A stretch of 49,099 bases of DNA from RUG563 sp024681215 (lineage in GTDB: Bacteria; Bacillota; Clostridia; Christensenellales; Aristaeellaceae): NCBI GenBank assembly GCA_024681215.1, contig JAILBG010000036.1:1-49099 (forward strand), given 5' to 3'. Under the pieces are notes generated by a model. The model ran no database searches, was not told where the DNA came from, and saw only the letters and a list, made by a program, of their open reading frames with translations. This document shows positions 16,184 to 24,853 of this stretch, in pieces. How positions within the stretch are numbered: the stretch's first letter is position 1; each line of letters begins with the position of its first letter. Position numbers and translations under genes: made by a program.

Positions 16184-17272
16184 TCACTTCCTCAGATATT
16201 CGGCGTACGCCATGAAGTACGGGCCGACGCCCTTGGCATCGTCCGGAACGATCGGCTCGCTGAGATAATAGGCCACGCTGCCATCCCGCTTTTCCCCGGG
16301 GCCCAGGCCCGCCACCTGGCAGATGTCCCACAGGTGCCAGGCCCCGCGCTCATCCTGACGCAGTTTCTGCTCCGTCAGCGCTTCAAACGCATCTGTAGCC
16401 AGCCGCAGATATTTTTCCCCGTTCAGGATGCCCAGCCGGACACCCTTGAAAAGCGCATAGATCACCATGGCGCTGCCGCTGGTTTCCATGTAATTGCCCG
16501 CTACGTCCGCCCGGTCGATCACCTGACGCCACAGCAGCGTTTTTTCATCCTGATACTGCACGATGCCGCGGACAGCCTCCACAAAAAGATCCTCCAGCGC
16601 CCTGTAATGCTCGTAGATCTGCTTGTCCATGCTGCCCAGGCAGTCGACCAGCGCCATCAGATACCAGCCCATGGACCGCAGCCAGAAATTGGGCGACTTC
16701 CCCGTTTCCCTGTCTGCCCAGGGCTGAGCCTTCGCCATGTCGCAGGCGTGATAGTATAGTTGTTTTTCTTCACTGTACAGGTATTTCCTGACGTTTTTGA
16801 ACTGCTCCGCAATATCCCGGGCATCCTTTTTCCCGCCGAAGCGCACGTCGTATTCCGCCCGGAAGGGCTGGGCCATATACAGTCCGTCCAGCCAGATCTG
16901 CTCCGGATAGATTTCTTTGTGCCAATAATTCCCCACGGCGCAGCGGGGATGGGTCTTCAGCCGGTCCATCAGAAAATCCATCGCTTTCCTGTACCGCTGA
17001 TCCCCCGTTTCATCCAGGGCGAAAAACAGCGCTTTCCCACAGTTGATGGAATCAATGTTGTATTTGTCCATGGGAAAAGTGAGGATCACGCCGTCGGGTG
17101 AAATGACGTCCCTCAGATACCGCAGCACGAAATCCCGGTATTGCGCGTCGCCCGTGGCCTGCCACAGATCGACGCAGCCCTTCAGCACACATCCGTCCTC
17201 GTAATTCCAATAGGATTTATAATGCCTGTATCCCGCCAGATACTGGGATGCAAATTCATCTGCCTGCCGCAT
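16184..17272 (-). CDS. Glycoside hydrolase family 105 (unsaturated uronyl hydrolase, YteR/YesR type)
   Basis: A 362-aa (alpha/alpha)6-barrel protein without signal peptide. YWNYEDGCVLKGC, then HKEIYPEQIWLDGLYMAQPF and the late SMGWYLMALVD block are family signatures; the aspartate in WLDG is the expected catalytic acid. GH105 enzymes remove the unsaturated galacturonyl residue left by pectin or rhamnogalacturonan lyases. I chose ATG 17272 because AGGAGG sits just upstream; the frame is open to 17335, but that extension would cross a hairpin. Confidence 0.9.
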   Translation of the reverse strand: MRQADEFASQYLAGYRHYKSYWNYEDGCVLKGCVDLWQATGDAQYRDFVLRYLRDVISPDGVILTFPMDKYNIDSINCGKALFFALDETGDQRYRKAMDFLMDRLKTHPRCAVGNYWHKEIYPEQIWLDGLYMAQPFRAEYDVRFGGKKDARDIAEQFKNVRKYLYSEEKQLYYHACDMAKAQPWADRETGKSPNFWLRSMGWYLMALVDCLGSMDKQIYEHYRALEDLFVEAVRGIVQYQDEKTLLWRQVIDRADVAGNYMETSGSAMVIYALFKGVRLGILNGEKYLRLATDAFEALTEQKLRQDERGAWHLWDICQVAGLGPGEKRDGSVAYYLSEPIVPDDAKGVGPYFMAYAEYLRK

Positions 17273-17298
17273 GATTTCCTCCTGCAATGCAAAAGCAG

Positions 17299-17332
17299 CC
17301 TGTGCAGCCGGAAAAGCCGGGCTCTGCACAGG
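17299..17332 (-). terminator. Hairpin between GH3 and GH105 genes (attenuator or processing site)
   Basis: A 9-bp perfect stem, CCTGTGCAG (17299-17307) with CTGCACAGG (17324-17332), and an inner CCGG/CCGG stem. On the minus strand only a short CTTTT follows, so read-through into GH105 is expected. Confidence 0.6.
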
Positions 17333-17343
17333 CATGCCAGTAT

Positions 17344-19440
17344 TTACAGCGAAATTTTCACCGCATGGTTTCCCGTCAGCTCAGCCGTACGCTCATCCGG
17401 CTGCCCCATGCCCACGTACAGAACGGCGCGGCCGTCCTTTTTCTTTTCTCCGTTTTCGTCGATCACCAGCAGCGCGTCGGGGTCGATGCAAACCTGCGCG
17501 ATCACGGTTTCCCCCGCCGGCACCCTCACGCGCCTGAAACCACACAGCCGCGGATTCAGCGGGGCCAGCGCGCTTCCCTCGTTCTGGCAGTAGATCTGCA
17601 GCACGTCTTCCGTCTCCCGGGCGCCGGCGTTCTTTATTTCCGCCGTGACCAGCACCTTTCCATCCTGGTTTTCGGCCTTGGCGCTCTGCACGGCCACGTT
17701 GCCGTAGGTCAGCCCGAACCCGAAAGGATACAGCGGCTTTTCGGCAAAGTACCGGTAGGTGCGGCCTTTCATGGCGTAATCCTCAAAGGCGGGCATCTTT
17801 TCAAGCTGTTCATTGTAATAGAATGTGACCGGCAGCTTCCCGGAGGGAGATGCTTTGCCCAGCAGAATGTCCGCGACAGCTTTCCCGCCCTGAGAGCCGG
17901 GATACCAGGCCAGCAGTACGGCGTTTGCCTTTTCGCCCGCCGCCTGCAGGTCGATGGCGCTGCCGGCGGTGAGCACGATCACGGTGGGCTTGCCCACCTT
18001 CAGGACGGCGTCCATCAGCCTGCGCTGGGACGCGGGCAAAAGCAGATCCCGCTTGTCTGCGGAGCCGTAAGGATTGCTGGTGTCTCCCTGCTCGCCTTCC
18101 AGCGTCTCGTCCAGGCCCACCACCAGCACCACGGCGTCGCTGTTTTCCGCCACCGTCAGCGCTTCCGATATCCTGTCGTCGTCGTACTGGGCCAGATTGG
18201 TCATCCTGTCCTTATACAGGTGGCAGCCCTCGGAGCAGAGCACCCGCGCCTTGCCGCGCAGGGCGTCCTGCAGCCCCTGCTGCACCGTCACATACCGGGA
18301 AGCGGAGCCGTGATAATTGCCAACCAGGGAGGAAACGGCATCCGCGCTGGGGCCGATGACCCCCAGGGTACGGATCTTTTCGGGGTCCAGCGGCAGCAGC
18401 CCGTCGTTCCTGAGCAGCACGCAGCCCTTCCGGGCGGTCTCCGCGGCTTTCTCCAGGTGCTCTTCACATTCTACCACTGTATAGGGGATCTGATCGTATT
18501 CGCTGCCCTCGCCCAGAATGCCCAGCATATACCGGGTGGTGAACAGCCGCACGGCGCTTTCCCGCAGCTTGTTTTCATCCAGCAGCCCCGCCATCACCGC
18601 GGCGATCAGCTTTTCATACACGCATCCGCAGTTCAGATCGCATCCGGCATTCAGCGCCATGGCGGCGGATTCCACTGCGTTTTCCGTCACGTGATGGCCG
18701 CCGTGGAAGTCCATGATGGCCCAGCAGTCGGAAACGAAATGCCCCTCAAAGCCCCATTCGTCCCGGAGCAGCCCCATCAGCGCTTTGGAAGCGCAGCAGG
18801 GCTCGCCGTTGGTGCGGTTGTAAGCGCCCATGACGGATTCCACCTTGGCCTCCCGGACCAGCTTTTCAAAGGCGGGCAGATAGGTTTCCGCCATGTCCTT
18901 CCTGCTGGCAACGGCGTCAAATTCATGCCGCAGTTCCTCCGGACCGGAATGGACGGCGAAATGCTTTGCGCAGGCGGCGGCCTTCATGGTGTCGCCTTTT
19001 CCCTGCAGGCCGCGCACGTACGCCGCCCCGATCTCGCCGGTCAGCGTGGGGTCCTCGCCGAAAGTCTCCTGGCCGCGGCCCCACCGGGGATCGCGGAAAA
19101 TGTTGATGTTGGGCGACCAGAAGGTAAGCCCTTTATAGATATCCGTGTCGCCGTGGCCGGAAGCCGCATTGTATTTGGCCCGGCCTTCCGTGGCGGCGAT
19201 ATCGCCCAGTTCCTCCACCAGCGCAGGGTCGAAGGTGGCCGCCATGCCGATGGCCTGGGGGAACATGGTGGCCATTCCGGCGCGGGCAACGCCGTGCAGG
19301 GCTTCGTTCCACCAGTTGTAGGAAGGGATGTTCAGCCTGGGGATCGCGGGCGAACGGTAAAGCAGCTGGGATGCCGCCTCCTCCATGGTCATTTGGGCAA
19401 CCAGTTTTTCTGCTTTCCGGCGGGCTTCTTCACGCTTCAT
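17344..19440 (-). CDS. Glycoside hydrolase family 3 (beta-xylosidase/beta-glucosidase type)
   Basis: A 698-aa GH3 enzyme. The order is a TIM-barrel domain with YNWWNEALHGVARAG and the KH pair in CAKHFAVHSG, nucleophile D238 in SDCWAI, an alpha/beta sandwich domain (about 340-570), and a C-terminal fibronectin III-like domain (LCGFRRVRVPAGE region). The WWNEALHG motif is typical of the xylosidase-like branch. No signal peptide, so it acts on imported oligosaccharides. ATG 19440 has a GGAGAGG SD; a TTG at 19464 is less likely. Exact sugar specificity cannot be read from sequence. Confidence 0.92.
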   Translation of the reverse strand: MKREEARRKAEKLVAQMTMEEAASQLLYRSPAIPRLNIPSYNWWNEALHGVARAGMATMFPQAIGMAATFDPALVEELGDIAATEGRAKYNAASGHGDTDIYKGLTFWSPNINIFRDPRWGRGQETFGEDPTLTGEIGAAYVRGLQGKGDTMKAAACAKHFAVHSGPEELRHEFDAVASRKDMAETYLPAFEKLVREAKVESVMGAYNRTNGEPCCASKALMGLLRDEWGFEGHFVSDCWAIMDFHGGHHVTENAVESAAMALNAGCDLNCGCVYEKLIAAVMAGLLDENKLRESAVRLFTTRYMLGILGEGSEYDQIPYTVVECEEHLEKAAETARKGCVLLRNDGLLPLDPEKIRTLGVIGPSADAVSSLVGNYHGSASRYVTVQQGLQDALRGKARVLCSEGCHLYKDRMTNLAQYDDDRISEALTVAENSDAVVLVVGLDETLEGEQGDTSNPYGSADKRDLLLPASQRRLMDAVLKVGKPTVIVLTAGSAIDLQAAGEKANAVLLAWYPGSQGGKAVADILLGKASPSGKLPVTFYYNEQLEKMPAFEDYAMKGRTYRYFAEKPLYPFGFGLTYGNVAVQSAKAENQDGKVLVTAEIKNAGARETEDVLQIYCQNEGSALAPLNPRLCGFRRVRVPAGETVIAQVCIDPDALLVIDENGEKKKDGRAVLYVGMGQPDERTAELTGNHAVKISL

Positions 19441-19460
19441 GTTTGCCTCTCCTTTTTTCT

Positions 19461-20306
19461 TCAACAGTCCAGTGACAGCTTTTCCAGATATTTTCTTGCG
19501 TTTTCTGCATTATCGGGGCAAGTGTTCTCCAGCGTCATGGGCAGATCGCCGTCCTTGGCGAACCGAAGCAGCCGGCCATACCGCATCTGCCCCAGGCCGC
19601 AGGCGCAGCATTTCAAGGCGCCGTCTCCCTTCTCGGGCGTCAGGAAATCCTTCATGTGCAGCACCTTCACCCTGCCGCCCAGACGCCGGATGGCGTCCTC
19701 AATAACGGCGTCGGCGTCCTGTACGGTTTCCGGCCCCAGCAGATTCACCGCATCCAGGATGATCTGCAAATGATCCGAACGGACAGCATCCAGCATGCGT
19801 TCCGCCCGTTCGGGGGTGGAAACGATGTGGCTGAAAACCGGCTCGATGGCAAACACGGCGTTTTCCTCTTCCGCGTCCCGCACCAGCGGCGCAAGGCACC
19901 GGAGGAAAAACGAAAATGCCTCTTCCGATACGGAGACCGGCTGTGAAAACGCAGCCCCGTCGGCCGCCGGGGTTTCCGATCCCACCACCCGGGCGCCGAT
20001 CATGCGGGCAAACCGGAAATGCGCCCGGTACAGCGCCCGGACCCTCTCCCGTTTCTCCTCATCCATCTCCGCAAGCTTCAGATAGCAGCCCAGAACGGCG
20101 CATTCCATGTTTTCTTTCTCAAATGCTCCGCGCACCTCTTCCGCCAGTTCCCGCGTCAGCAGCGCTTCCGCCCTGTTCATCTGAAATCCGGGCACCGCTT
20201 TGCTCATGGCGAGATGCGCGCAGGAAAAGCCCTGATCGTGCGCAGCGTTCAGCCGCTGTGCCAGCGTGCCTTCCCGGGTGTCGTGCAGGCGGATGCCAAT
20301 GTGCAT
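19461..20306 (-). CDS. Sugar phosphate isomerase/epimerase (AP_endonuc_2-like TIM barrel)
   Basis: A 281-aa protein of the xylose-isomerase-like TIM-barrel superfamily. AIEPVF, ILDAVNLL and VLHMKDF carry the usual metal-binding Glu, Asp and His positions. It is the first gene of the isomerase-GH3-GH105-GH28 operon, 20 bp before GH3. The role is probably isomerisation or epimerisation of a sugar freed by these enzymes; the substrate is unknown. Confidence 0.8.
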   Translation of the reverse strand: MHIGIRLHDTREGTLAQRLNAAHDQGFSCAHLAMSKAVPGFQMNRAEALLTRELAEEVRGAFEKENMECAVLGCYLKLAEMDEEKRERVRALYRAHFRFARMIGARVVGSETPAADGAAFSQPVSVSEEAFSFFLRCLAPLVRDAEEENAVFAIEPVFSHIVSTPERAERMLDAVRSDHLQIILDAVNLLGPETVQDADAVIEDAIRRLGGRVKVLHMKDFLTPEKGDGALKCCACGLGQMRYGRLLRFAKDGDLPMTLENTCPDNAENARKYLEKLSLDC

Positions 20307-20339
20307 TTCATCGGTTCCTTTCGCGTTTCTGCCGCATCT

Positions 20340-20368
20340 ATCATATCAAATCTTTCTACAATTGTAAA
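20340..20368 (-). promoter_or_regulatory. Promoter of the isomerase-GH3-GH105-GH28 operon, with palindrome
   Basis: Minus strand TTTACA (20363-20368), a 17-bp spacer and TATGAT (20340-20345). A perfect palindrome, TACAATTGTA (20357-20366), overlaps the -35, a good place for a repressor. Confidence 0.65.
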
Positions 20369-20470
20369 GGAAATGAAACGCAGAAAAGCAAATAATGCCG
20401 CATCTGTTTGATTTTGTCCCCGGCGATCCTGTTTGCCTGCAACATTATAGAAAATTGAAAGAAAATCCTC

Positions 20471-20499
20471 TTGTGCTTGATATGCTGATTTGATATAAT
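20471..20499 (+). promoter_or_regulatory. Promoter of the apbE-rnf operon
   Basis: TTGTGC (20471-20476), a 17-bp spacer and TATAAT (20494-20499), about 80 bp before ATG 20578. Divergent from the pectin operon promoter. Confidence 0.7.
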
Positions 20500-20577
20500 A
20501 ATGTAGGTACAGAGGATTGTCTGCGCGTGCGGCGCAACGCCGCACTGCGATCAAATAAAAAGTGCCGGAGGGATTCA

Positions 20578-21693
20578 ATGGATCGGCGCGTTTTCCGCCT
20601 GACTGCATTGGTTTGCGCCATATTGGTTTGTGCCGTCATACTTTTCTCGGCGCTGTTTTTCCCGGGCCGCCAGGCGAACGGCGACAAAGCGTATTCCCGC
20701 TTTACCCGCAGGGCGTCCGATGTTTTTGATACGGAGATCATGCTCAGCGGCTTTGCCGTCAGCGAGGAGGCGTTTGACCGGGTTTCCGACGAAGTGATCC
20801 GCCGGCTGACCGCTTATAATCAGATTTTCGACGGGTACAATGCATACGGGGACATGCACAATCTTTATTATATCAATCAGCATGCCGCCGAAACGCCTGT
20901 CGAGATCCCGGACGAGCTGTTCGATCTGCTTGTCTGGTGCCGCCGGAAATGGGATGATGGGCTGTCCGCCGTGAACCCTGCCATGGGCGCGGTGCTGTCC
21001 ATCTGGCATGACTACCGCACCGCGGGGATAGAAGACCCGGCGAACGCCCAGCTGCCCCCCATGGAACAGCTGACGGCCGCCAACGCCCATACGGACTTTG
21101 CCGCCGTGATCCTGGATGAAAAAAACAAAACGGTTTATTACGCCGATCCGCTGCTGAAAATCGACGTCGGCGCCGTGGCGAAGGGCTACGCCGCGGATCT
21201 GATCCGGGATTATCTGATGACGGAAATGCCTTCCTTCCTGCTGAGCCTGGGCGGCAACGTTTACGCGGGCGAAGCGCCCATGGACGGACGCAGCGCCTGG
21301 GCGGTAGCCGTGCAGGATCCCCGGGCGGATGATCTTATCGCCAACGCGAACGGGTCCAATCGGCTGGATATACTGGATATTTCATCCCTCTCCGCCGTGA
21401 CCAGCGGCGACTACTGGCGGTTCTATATCGTGGACGGGCAGCGGTATCACCACATCATCGACCCGGAAACCCTGATGCCCTCCCGATCCGTCCAGTCCGT
21501 CACTATCGTGTGCGAAAGCTCCCTCCTGGCAGATTACCTGTCCACCACCCTGTTCATTGACTCCTTTGAGGAAGGATCTGCGCTGATCGCGTCCATGGAC
21601 GGCGTGGAAGCCATGTGGGTGCTGCCGGACGGGTCCATCCGGTACAGCCCGGGCATGGGATCCTATTCCCGGGCGCTGAAGGCGGGTGATTGA
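20578..21693 (+). CDS. apbE: FAD:protein FMN transferase
   Basis: A 371-aa ApbE-family protein with an N-terminal membrane/signal segment (about 6-28). Signatures are GAVAKGYAAD (198-207), HHIIDP (291-296) and the Mg-binding DYLSTTLF block (D319, T323). It transfers FMN from FAD to a Thr/Ser in target flavoproteins outside the membrane. Lying first in the rnf operon, its obvious clients are RnfG and RnfD. The start ATG 20578 has a GGAGGG SD. Confidence 0.95.
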   Translation: MDRRVFRLTALVCAILVCAVILFSALFFPGRQANGDKAYSRFTRRASDVFDTEIMLSGFAVSEEAFDRVSDEVIRRLTAYNQIFDGYNAYGDMHNLYYINQHAAETPVEIPDELFDLLVWCRRKWDDGLSAVNPAMGAVLSIWHDYRTAGIEDPANAQLPPMEQLTAANAHTDFAAVILDEKNKTVYYADPLLKIDVGAVAKGYAADLIRDYLMTEMPSFLLSLGGNVYAGEAPMDGRSAWAVAVQDPRADDLIANANGSNRLDILDISSLSAVTSGDYWRFYIVDGQRYHHIIDPETLMPSRSVQSVTIVCESSLLADYLSTTLFIDSFEEGSALIASMDGVEAMWVLPDGSIRYSPGMGSYSRALKAGD

Positions 21694-21695
21694 CG

Positions 21696-22133
21696 ATGGA
21701 ACAAAAAAGCGCTCCCGGAAAACGGAACCTTCTGATCATCATCGGCCTTCTGCTCCTGATCGCTTTGGTGGCCGGCCTCTCCTTCCTGCTTCCGAAAGCC
21801 GATCACGAAGCCCCGGAAAAGGCGGAGGCCGGGGCCTATCTGTATATCGTTCTCAACAACCGTCTCTGGGGCATCGAATCGCTGAATGAAGAGCGGGAAG
21901 TGACCGTGGATCAGGGAAACGGCGTGGTGAATGTGATCCAGCTCCTGCCGAACGGGTTTTACATGAAATCGTCCACCTGCGACAATCAGATCTGCATCAC
22001 GGAAGGCACCGTCACCGCCGAAAATTATCAAACCCGTTTCTTAGGCCCCTGTGTGTACTGTCTGCCCCACGGGCTGCAGCTGGAATTGATCGTGCCCGGC
22101 GCCACGCGCTCGCCTGACGCCGCGGACAACTGA
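21696..22133 (+). CDS. NusG domain II-containing membrane protein (Rnf-associated)
   Basis: A 145-aa protein with one N-terminal membrane helix (about 12-33) and a small beta domain of the NusG-II type. The typical ending MKSSTCDNQICITEGT and CVYCLPHGLQLE holds three conserved cysteines plus CxxC. Such proteins often sit beside ApbE and rnf genes in Clostridia; their job is not established. It starts 2 bp after apbE (TTG 21690 is an alternative overlapping start). Confidence 0.85.
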   Translation: MEQKSAPGKRNLLIIIGLLLLIALVAGLSFLLPKADHEAPEKAEAGAYLYIVLNNRLWGIESLNEEREVTVDQGNGVVNVIQLLPNGFYMKSSTCDNQICITEGTVTAENYQTRFLGPCVYCLPHGLQLELIVPGATRSPDAADN

Positions 22134-22145
22134 TTTTATCCATCC

Positions 22146-22163
22146 AGGGTCTGGGGGGACCCT
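22146..22163 (+). other. Hairpin in the spacer before rnfG
   Basis: AGGGTC (22146-22151) pairs with GACCCT (22158-22163) around a G-rich loop, within a 110-bp gap in an otherwise tight operon. There is no good T-run. It may set transcript processing between the NusG-II gene and rnfG. Confidence 0.35.
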
Positions 22164-22243
22164 TTGCTCCGCAAGAGCAATAAGAAGATACCCTGCCGTC
22201 CGTGTCAGAAGGCCGGGCTGCCGGGCAAGGAGGATGAAGCCAC

Positions 22244-24817
22244 GTGAAAAAACAACTTCCCGGGTGGGCGGTGCTGCTGATCATTACACTGGTCGCCGGC
22301 ATTGCCCTTGGAATCACCGACGCCCTGACCAGGGAACCCATTGCGGAGCAGGAACGGATCCAGGCGGAAAACGCCCGGAAATCCGTCCTGAAGGATGCGG
22401 TTTCCTTTGAGGAGCTTTCCATCGCCGAGGACGCCTCCGTGGCCTGGGCCTACGCCGGGATCGGTGATGATGGCCAGCACATCGGGTATGTGGCCCAAAA
22501 AACCATCCGGGGCTTCGGCGGCGACGTGGATGTGATCGTGGGCGTGAATGCCCAGGATCCGGAAAACCTGACCCTGACAGGCATCAGCGTGGGCGGCAGC
22601 AAATTCAAGGAAACCGCCGGCCTGGGCGCCCGCTCCAAGGAGACGTGGTTCACGAATCAGTTCATCGGCAAATCCGTGCCGCTTAAGCTGATCAAAAACG
22701 GCGCAGACGCTTCGGACAATACCATCGACGCGATCACCAGCGCCACCGTTACCAGCAACGCGGTGGTGAACGGCGTGAACGACGTGGTGAAATACATCAA
22801 GGGCGACATCCTCGGCATCGCCGGCATCGAAATGCCCGAAAGGCCGGACGACGCGCAGGTTTTCAGCGCTTCGGCGGAAGGCAAATGGGGCCCGGTGTAT
22901 GTGGAAGCCGCCTTTGCCGCGGATGACACCATCACCTACATTTCCGTCGGCGATGAAAACTACAAGGAAGATCAGGACGGCGGCGTCAGAGAGCCGGAAT
23001 ACCTGATCCAGTACATCGGAAAGAAAGCGCCGCTGAGCAGCGAGGACTTTGACTTCATCACCGGCGCCACCATGTCTTCCACCGCCGTGTTCAACGCCTT
23101 GAATCAGGCGTACGGGCAGGCGTCCGGCAAAGTGGTCGCGCCCGTCGTTCCCGATAACGCCGTAAACGCCGAGGTATATGCCGGCGGCAGCACGCTGAAG
23201 GTTTCCATCACGGCGGAAGACGGCAAGCTGACTTACCTGCACGTGGAGGAAAAGGCATACGGCGCTTCCGTCTATGCCGCCTGCGCCCAGGAAGAAGCGC
23301 TGCAAAGCAAGTTTGTGGGAAACAGCCTGCCGCTGAGCGTGGATGAAAGCGATCTGTACGCTTTCTGCACCGCCGTCGCCGTCAATAAGGCTTATTCTTC
23401 CATCGCGCCTGCGGAAGCGCAGAAGGACGCCGCGGAAGGCCGTACGGCGTCTGCGGAAGCCATGGCCGGCAGCAGCACCGTGAAGGTTTCCATCACGGAG
23501 CAGGACGGCGTGCTGACCGGATTGAGTGTCCAGGAGAAAGCCGAAGGCGCATCCGCCTTCGCCGATACCGACAGGACGGCCGCGCTGCAGAAATTCGTCG
23601 GGCATTCCCTGCCCCTGAGCGTGGAGGAAAGCGATCCGTTCGCTTTCGCGGCAGCCGTGGCCGTCAACAAGGCCTACGCGCAAATCGCCCCCGATCAGCA
23701 GCAGCCTGAAGCGGCGGATACGAAGACGGAAGCTACCGCGCCCGCCCAGACCGAAGCCCCGACGGCCCAGCCTGCCGAACCGAAGCCGGAACCCACTGCC
23801 CCGGCGCCCACGGAGCCGGCGCCTGCGAAACCGGAGCCCACCGCGGCTGCTCCGGTACAGGATGAAAAAACGCTGCCCATCCCGGACGGCACGGATCTTT
23901 CCGGCGATTCTCTGGTGTTCTTCACCGCAGTCAAGGCAACCGTTTCCCTGCAGGACGGCGTGATCGCTTCGGCAACGGTCTCCTGCGCCCCCGTGGGCGG
24001 GGAATACGGCCCCGTTCCGCAGGCCGATCGCTTCACCGAACTTCTGACGGGCATGAAAGCGCCCGTCAGCGCAAACGGCCTGCGCGTGGCCGGCGTGCCG
24101 GATTATCTGAGCGCAGCTGTGGCCCTGGCCGTCAACGACGCGTGCAGGAACAGCCTGAATCCGTCCACCGAGGGGAATTCCGAATCGGCCGTCCAGCCTG
24201 CTTCCGACGCCGCGCCGGGCACAGGCAGCGGCTATTCCATGATCTTCTTTACCGCAGTCAAAGCCACGGCGGAATTTGACGGCAGCGTTCTTTCCGCCTT
24301 CACCCTGGAGAGCAGCGCCGCCGGGGAAAACGCCTGGGAGCCCATGGATCAGGAACAGGCGTATCTGGAAGCGTTGACGGGCAAAGCCATGCCGCTTTCC
24401 GCCGCCGACGTACGCGTGTCCGGCGACGCGCTGGACCGCGCCGTGATGATCGCCCTGAACGAAGCGTATGCATCCCGCAGCGGAAACGCAGCAGCGCAGG
24501 CCGGCAGCACCCCGGAAAGCGCGGCGCCCGGAAAACCCGTTTACACCGGCGAATGCCTGATCTTCTTCGACCGCGTCACGGTCCAGGCATCCTTTGAGGA
24601 CGGAAGGCTCACAGACGTCATCGCTGAAAGGGCAAACGCCGCCACAGGCGAATCGTATGAAGCCTTTTCCGCGGACGCGTGGGAAAATCTTACGGGCGAA
24701 CCACTTCCGCTGGACGCCGGGGCGTATCGCTTCCCCGGCGTGGAGGATTATCTCGGCAAGGCCGTTGTGATCGCCGTTAACCAAGCGTATGAAGAATCCC
24801 TTGCCGGACAGCAGTGA
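22244..24817 (+). CDS. rnfG: Enlarged RnfG: Rnf electron-transport subunit with seven FMN_bind-like units
   Basis: An 857-aa protein, about four times the usual RnfG size (about 200 aa). Residues 1-190 are a normal RnfG: a membrane helix (8-27) and an FMN-binding domain with the flavinylation motif DAITSATVTS (T168). A second FMN_bind domain (about 205-293) keeps DFITGATMSS (T276). Units 3 (308-390) and 4 (402-482) are near-duplicates, and units 5-7 (about 550-637, 660-744, 768-851) follow an Ala/Pro/Glu linker (about 485-545). Units 3-7 keep the closing A-x-N-x-A-Y helix but lost the S/TGAT attachment site. FMN on RnfG passes electrons to the Na+- or H+-translocating membrane core. It starts at GTG 22244 with AAGGAGG upstream. 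The role of the extra units is unknown. Confidence 0.88.
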   Translation: MKKQLPGWAVLLIITLVAGIALGITDALTREPIAEQERIQAENARKSVLKDAVSFEELSIAEDASVAWAYAGIGDDGQHIGYVAQKTIRGFGGDVDVIVGVNAQDPENLTLTGISVGGSKFKETAGLGARSKETWFTNQFIGKSVPLKLIKNGADASDNTIDAITSATVTSNAVVNGVNDVVKYIKGDILGIAGIEMPERPDDAQVFSASAEGKWGPVYVEAAFAADDTITYISVGDENYKEDQDGGVREPEYLIQYIGKKAPLSSEDFDFITGATMSSTAVFNALNQAYGQASGKVVAPVVPDNAVNAEVYAGGSTLKVSITAEDGKLTYLHVEEKAYGASVYAACAQEEALQSKFVGNSLPLSVDESDLYAFCTAVAVNKAYSSIAPAEAQKDAAEGRTASAEAMAGSSTVKVSITEQDGVLTGLSVQEKAEGASAFADTDRTAALQKFVGHSLPLSVEESDPFAFAAAVAVNKAYAQIAPDQQQPEAADTKTEATAPAQTEAPTAQPAEPKPEPTAPAPTEPAPAKPEPTAAAPVQDEKTLPIPDGTDLSGDSLVFFTAVKATVSLQDGVIASATVSCAPVGGEYGPVPQADRFTELLTGMKAPVSANGLRVAGVPDYLSAAVALAVNDACRNSLNPSTEGNSESAVQPASDAAPGTGSGYSMIFFTAVKATAEFDGSVLSAFTLESSAAGENAWEPMDQEQAYLEALTGKAMPLSAADVRVSGDALDRAVMIALNEAYASRSGNAAAQAGSTPESAAPGKPVYTGECLIFFDRVTVQASFEDGRLTDVIAERANAATGESYEAFSADAWENLTGEPLPLDAGAYRFPGVEDYLGKAVVIAVNQAYEESLAGQQ

Positions 24818-24853
24818 TCGTTGTCTGACTGAATGAGATAGGAGGCACAGACA

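Noticed and set aside
17273..17335. Longer GH105 start at 17335
   Set aside because: The extension overlaps a hairpin and lacks an SD, while AGGAGG stands right before ATG 17272.
22134..22243. Riboswitch in the spacer before rnfG
   Set aside because: Only two short hairpins are present, with no conserved core of FMN or other known riboswitches that I could recognise.
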